Origin: Clostridiales bacterium
Lineage (GTDB): Bacteria; Bacillota; Clostridia; Christensenellales; Borkfalkiaceae
DNA length: 64,000 bases
NCBI GenBank assembly: GCA_015069465.1
Contig: SVIO01000004.1
Location: forward strand, 62,001-126,000
Reading direction: 5' to 3'
Position 1 is the first letter of the stretch. Each line of letters opens with the position of its first letter. The notes under the pieces are model-generated. The model made no database searches and had not been told where the DNA came from. It saw only the letters and a program-made list of their open reading frames with translations. A program made the position numbers and the translations under genes. Of the stretch, positions 60,604 to 64,000 are shown piece after piece.

Positions 60604-62145
60604 ATGAAAACAAGACCAAATTGTATAATAATTATGGATGGTTATGGCATCAACCCACAAAGCGTTGGCAATGCCATTAAATGTGCAAACAGTGAAAATG
60701 TAGATTACTTAATGGCAAACTACCCAAGCACACTAATCGGTGCAAGTGGCATGGATGTTGGACTTCCAGAAGGTCAAATGGGCAACAGCGAAGTAGGACA
60801 TCTAAATATGGGTGCAGGAAGAATTGTTTATCAAGAACTCACAAGAATTACAAAGTCAATTTCTGATGGAGACTTCTTTAATAACGAAGAATTTTTATAT
60901 GCAATAGAAAATGCAAAGAAAAACGGCAAAAAACTCCACCTTTACGGATTACTTTCTGATGGTGGCGTTCACAGCCATATTACACACCTTTATGCACTTA
61001 TAAAACTTGCAAAAATGCAAGGGCTTGACAATGTTTATGTTCACTGCTTTTTAGATGGCAGAGACGTTTCTCCAACAAGTGGTGCAGATTTTATTAAAGA
61101 CTTACAAACAGAAATCGATAAACTCGGCTTTGGCACTATAGCATCAGTTGGTGGCAGATATTATGTAATGGATAGAGATAATCGTTGGGACAGAGTTCAA
61201 AAGGCTTATGACATGATGACTTTGGGCGAAGGCGAAAAAACTGAAAACGCTGAAAGTTATGTTAGAAGTTCTTATGAAAAGGGCACAACTGACGAATTTG
61301 TTATTCCAGCATGCGTAGTTAAAGATGGCAAGCCTGTCGGCTTGATTGAAAATGGAGACAGCATTATTTTCTTTAACTTCCGTCCTGATAGAGCAAGACA
61401 AATCACAAGGGCAATGAGTCAAAGTGCGTTCGATGGTTTTGAAAGAAAAACAGGCTTTTTAAACCCAACATATGTATGTTTTACAAGATACGATGCAAGT
61501 TTTGAAGGTGTAAAAATTGCATTTAAGCCACAAGTTTTAACAAACACACTTGGCGAATACATTTCTTCGCTCGGCTTAAATCAACTTAGAATTGCAGAAA
61601 CTGAAAAATATGCACACGTAACTTTCTTCTTTAACGGTGGTGTAGAAAAACCAAATGATAAGGAAGATAGAGAACTTATTGCATCTCCAAAGGTGGCAAC
61701 TTATGACTTGCAACCTGAAATGAGTGCAGTTGAAGTTACAGAGCGTGCTATAGAAAAACTCGACAGCAATAAATATGATGTTATGATATTAAACTTTGCT
61801 AACTGCGATATGGTAGGTCACACAGGCGATTTTGATGCAGCAGTTAAGGCAGTTAAAACTGTTGATAAATGCGTAAAGAAAGTTGTTGATAAAATTTTAT
61901 CACTCGGTGGCTTAGCAATTATCACAGCCGACCACGGCAATGCAGATAAAATGCAAGAAGAAGATGGCTCTCCATTTACAGCACACACGACAAACAAAGT
62001 TCCACTTATCGTTGTAGGAAATGACGTTGGTGGCATTAAACTTCGTGAAGATGGAATTTTAGCAGACGTTGCCCCAACACTTTTAGATTTAATGCAAGTG
62101 GAAATTCCACAAGAAATGAGTGGCAAAAGTTTGATTATTAAATAA
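60604..62145 (+). CDS. gpmI: 2,3-bisphosphoglycerate-independent phosphoglycerate mutase
   Basis: Interconverts 3- and 2-phosphoglycerate in glycolysis, using two metal ions. The opening NCIIIMDGYGINP gives the first metal Asp; the catalytic Ser is in QMGNSEVGHLNMGAGR near residue 62. HCFLDGRDVSP near 143, FFNFRPDRARQ near 256 and ITADHGNADKM near 440 complete the alkaline-phosphatase-fold metal sites. Length 513 is normal. Other lower-glycolysis genes are not adjacent; it stands alone before secG. Confidence 0.97.
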   Translation: MKTRPNCIIIMDGYGINPQSVGNAIKCANSENVDYLMANYPSTLIGASGMDVGLPEGQMGNSEVGHLNMGAGRIVYQELTRITKSISDGDFFNNEEFLYAIENAKKNGKKLHLYGLLSDGGVHSHITHLYALIKLAKMQGLDNVYVHCFLDGRDVSPTSGADFIKDLQTEIDKLGFGTIASVGGRYYVMDRDNRWDRVQKAYDMMTLGEGEKTENAESYVRSSYEKGTTDEFVIPACVVKDGKPVGLIENGDSIIFFNFRPDRARQITRAMSQSAFDGFERKTGFLNPTYVCFTRYDASFEGVKIAFKPQVLTNTLGEYISSLGLNQLRIAETEKYAHVTFFFNGGVEKPNDKEDRELIASPKVATYDLQPEMSAVEVTERAIEKLDSNKYDVMILNFANCDMVGHTGDFDAAVKAVKTVDKCVKKVVDKILSLGGLAIITADHGNADKMQEEDGSPFTAHTTNKVPLIVVGNDVGGIKLREDGILADVAPTLLDLMQVEIPQEMSGKSLIIK

Positions 62146-62161
62146 AAATAGTAAAAAATAG

Positions 62162-62190
62162 TTGAAAAAATTGATATTGTATGATATAAT
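62162..62190 (+). promoter_or_regulatory. Promoter of secG
   Basis: TTGAAA at 62162-62167, 17-base spacer, TATAAT at 62185-62190 preceded by TGA. Confidence 0.82.
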
Positions 62191-62232
62191 CTATATCGCA
62201 ATGTTTGAAAAACACCTTTTAAGGAGATAATT

Positions 62233-62529
62233 ATGGAAATGTTAGCAATGCTCATGGCATCATTTTGGTCTATATGGCACGGTTATGTTAAATATATTGT
62301 TCTTGCAATAATGGCAATTTGTGCAATCTTTATCATACTCGTTGTATTATTTCAACCAGGCAACTCATCTGGTGTAAGCGCACTCGGTGGACAATCTGAA
62401 ACATTTTTAAGCAAAAACAAAAGCAAGACTTTTGAACATAAAATGAAAAAATTAACTGTTGTTGCAAGTGTAGTATTTGCAATTTTATGTATCGGTTTTG
62501 CAATTGTATTCCATTTTGTTGGATTTTAA
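62233..62529 (+). CDS. secG: Protein translocase subunit SecG
   Basis: Small SecYEG subunit with two membrane helices: about residues 20-41 (KYIVLAIMAICAIFIILVVL) and 75-96 (VASVVFAILCIGFAIVF). Between them is the conserved loop FQPGNSSGVSALGGQSETFL. Length 98 is slightly longer than usual because of the N-terminus. AAGGAG precedes the ATG. It is followed by a terminator and then rnr, the common secG-rnr-smpB order. Confidence 0.94.
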   Translation: MEMLAMLMASFWSIWHGYVKYIVLAIMAICAIFIILVVLFQPGNSSGVSALGGQSETFLSKNKSKTFEHKMKKLTVVASVVFAILCIGFAIVFHFVGF

Positions 62530-62550
62530 TAATTAAAAAATGTTAATTTT

Positions 62551-62583
62551 GGTGGTTGGCTAACGCTTAACCACCTTTTTTTA
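62551..62583 (+). terminator. Terminator after secG
   Basis: GGTGGTT (62551-62557) and AACCACC (62569-62575), inner GGC/GC pairing, then a seven-base T-run. Confidence 0.9.
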
Positions 62584-62634
62584 TAGGCACTGTCACATAT
62601 CATTTTTTGCGACAAAGCCTTATTAAGGATATGT

Positions 62635-64000
62635 ATGGCAAGAGAAATTATTGAAGGGAAATTACAGGGCAACGAGCGTGGCTATGCCTTTTTAATTCCA
62701 AACGATGAAAATTTACAAGACTTTTTTATTCCACACTCTGACCTTAGGGGTGCAATGCATGGCGACACGGTCATTGCAGAGCGTACTCGTGGTGATGGAC
62801 CTAGAACAACGGCAAGAGTGCTTAAAATTGTTGGCCGTGGAATTACAGAACTTGTTGGAACTTATTTTTCGCACAAGGGCTGTGGTTTTGTATGCCCTGA
62901 TGACAAAAAATATTATAATGATATTTACGTGCCTTTTTCTAAGGGGCTTAGGGCAAAGTCAGGGGATAAAGTCGTAGTTAAAATAACGGCGTATCCAAAA
63001 AAGCAAAACCCAGAAGGCATAATAACAAAAATACTCGGTCGCCAATTTGAAAAAAAGGCAGAATTAAAGTCAATTTTATTTAACTATGACCTTCCAGAAA
63101 AATTTAGAAAAGAAACCATAGATAAAGTAAATGATTATTCGCCGTTTACTGCTGAAAATCTAAAAGGAAGAAAAGATTTTAGAGAGCAAGTAACCATGAC
63201 CATCGATGGCGAAGATGCAAGGGATTTTGACGATGCAATTTCAATCAGTCAAAACAAAAATGGCGACTTTATTCTAGGGGTGCATATCGCCGATGTAACA
63301 TACTATGTCAAAAAAGATGATGCAGTAGATAGAGAAGCATACGAAAGGGGCACTAGCGTGTATTTTCCAGAAATGGTTATTCCAATGCTCCCAGAAAGGC
63401 TTTGTAACGACCTTTGTTCATTAGTAGAAAATGAAGATAGACCAACTCTATCTTGCGTTATGACGGTTGGTAAAGATGGCAAGGTAAAAGATTATGAAAT
63501 TTGTCCATCGGTTATAAAAAGTAGTGCTCGTATGACCTATACTAATGTTCAAAAGATTTTAGATGGCGATGAAAAACTTATAAAGAAGTATAAAAATATC
63601 CATAAAGAGATTTTGCTTATGGATAAACTTGCCGATATTTTAATCGAAAGGCGAGATATAAATGGCAGTGTGGATTTAGATGTTAAAGAAAGCACGATTT
63701 ATGTAGATAAAAAGGGCGAAATCGTGGTTGAAGCAACCAAAAGGGATAAGGCGCATAGAATTATAGAAGAATTTATGATACTTGCAAACTGTACGGTTGC
63801 CGAGTATATGTTTTATCTAGAAAAGCCGTTCATTTATAGGGTGCACGGCGAACCTACTGAAGAAAGGCTTGATAACTTTTATGATTTTTTAGATGGCTTA
63901 GGCTTAAGGGTAAAGCGAAAAAAAGAAGGGGTATATTCAAAAGACTTTCAAACGATATTAAAAAATGCAGAAAACACGCCTGCGTTCACCCTTATCAACA
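62635..64000 (+). CDS. rnr: Ribonuclease R, 5' part (runs off the window)
   Basis: Open from ATG 62635 (MAREIIEGKLQGNERGYAF) to the window end with no stop, 455 codons. RNase R is a 3'-5' exoribonuclease of the RNB family that degrades structured RNA. Seen: N-terminal cold-shock-type OB region (GYAFLIPNDE; GAMHGDTVIA), and the RNB catalytic stretch DGEDARDFDDAI at about residues 191-202 with the metal-binding Asp residues, then FPEMVIPMLPERLCNDLCSL near 244. The C-terminal half of RNB and the S1 domain lie outside. AAGGAT precedes the start. Confidence 0.95.
   Translation, partial: MAREIIEGKLQGNERGYAFLIPNDENLQDFFIPHSDLRGAMHGDTVIAERTRGDGPRTTARVLKIVGRGITELVGTYFSHKGCGFVCPDDKKYYNDIYVPFSKGLRAKSGDKVVVKITAYPKKQNPEGIITKILGRQFEKKAELKSILFNYDLPEKFRKETIDKVNDYSPFTAENLKGRKDFREQVTMTIDGEDARDFDDAISISQNKNGDFILGVHIADVTYYVKKDDAVDREAYERGTSVYFPEMVIPMLPERLCNDLCSLVENEDRPTLSCVMTVGKDGKVKDYEICPSVIKSSARMTYTNVQKILDGDEKLIKKYKNIHKEILLMDKLADILIERRDINGSVDLDVKESTIYVDKKGEIVVEATKRDKAHRIIEEFMILANCTVAEYMFYLEKPFIYRVHGEPTEERLDNFYDFLDGLGLRVKRKKEGVYSKDFQTILKNAENTPAFTLIN

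Overview
The window is a gene-dense stretch of an AT-rich bacterial chromosome, read as a Firmicutes/Clostridia-type genome, probably an uncultured gut-type lineage. The supporting signs are Firmicutes gene clusters (rimM-trmD-rbgA-rnhB, dprA-topA-trmFO-hslVU, rpsF-ssb-rpsR, plsX-rnc-smc-ftsY, secG-rnr), Gram-positive markers (SepF, SpoVG), a large Alu-domain SRP RNA, strong AGGAGG-type ribosome binding sites, and TTGACA-N17-TATAAT promoters that often carry a TGA just before the -10. I see no phage, insertion sequence, CRISPR array, tRNA or rRNA. The exact lineage cannot be fixed from sequence reading alone.

Layout: 1-2.5 kb rimM (3' end), trmD, rbgA, rnhB, yraN (translation and ribosome assembly). 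2.5-3.0 kb rplS with its own promoter, possible autoregulatory leader and terminator. 3.1-12.3 kb comM/yifB, dprA, topA, trmFO, hslV, hslU, hisS. 12.4-16.3 kb trxA, glyA, asnA, a ThiF/TcdA-like enzyme, a YfcE-like phosphodiesterase. 16.3-24.5 kb a complete-looking arginine operon argG-H-C-J-B-D-F, from glutamate through ornithine to arginine, using recycling ArgJ and the short type-2 ArgC. 24.5-27.6 kb an MFS transporter, rpsU, an unknown 133-aa protein, a nitroreductase, and a MazF-type toxin without a visible antitoxin. 27.8-30.0 kb a minus-strand operon with a duplicated DUF1538 membrane protein followed by two small PII-like proteins. 30.3-34.7 kb a glycoside-hydrolase-like protein, a diacylglycerol kinase-type lipid kinase and a CCA-type nucleotidyltransferase. 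34.7-37.2 kb an 805-aa membrane-anchored protein with 54-residue tandem repeats. 37.2-38.4 kb rpsF-ssb-rpsR behind an S6:S18-like leader. 38.5-43.1 kb spoVG (minus), murC, a Dabb protein, a lactate/malate dehydrogenase, and an acyltransferase fused to a zinc ribbon. 43.2-46.9 kb a minus-strand diaminopimelate/division operon asd-dapA-dapB-yggS-sepF. 47.1-52.1 kb a DUF624-like membrane protein, hslO, a TPR protein, a HEAT-like protein and a 48-aa basic protein. 52.3-60.0 kb asnS, plsX, rnc, smc, ftsY. 60.1-60.4 kb SRP RNA on the minus strand, convergent with ftsY. 60.6-64 kb gpmI, secG and the 5' part of rnr.

Most genes are core housekeeping. The parts least explained by textbook knowledge are the DUF1538/PII-like operon, the repeat protein, the zinc-ribbon acyltransferase (whose promoter predicts a leaderless mRNA), the orphan MazF with a palindrome in its leader, and several RNA or DNA structures: an rplS leader with two competing pairings, a 13-bp hairpin between argG and argH, three TATTCA boxes at exactly 31-bp intervals upstream of argG, and terminators that overlap the next gene's promoter. 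All identifications come from reading motifs; no database search was run.
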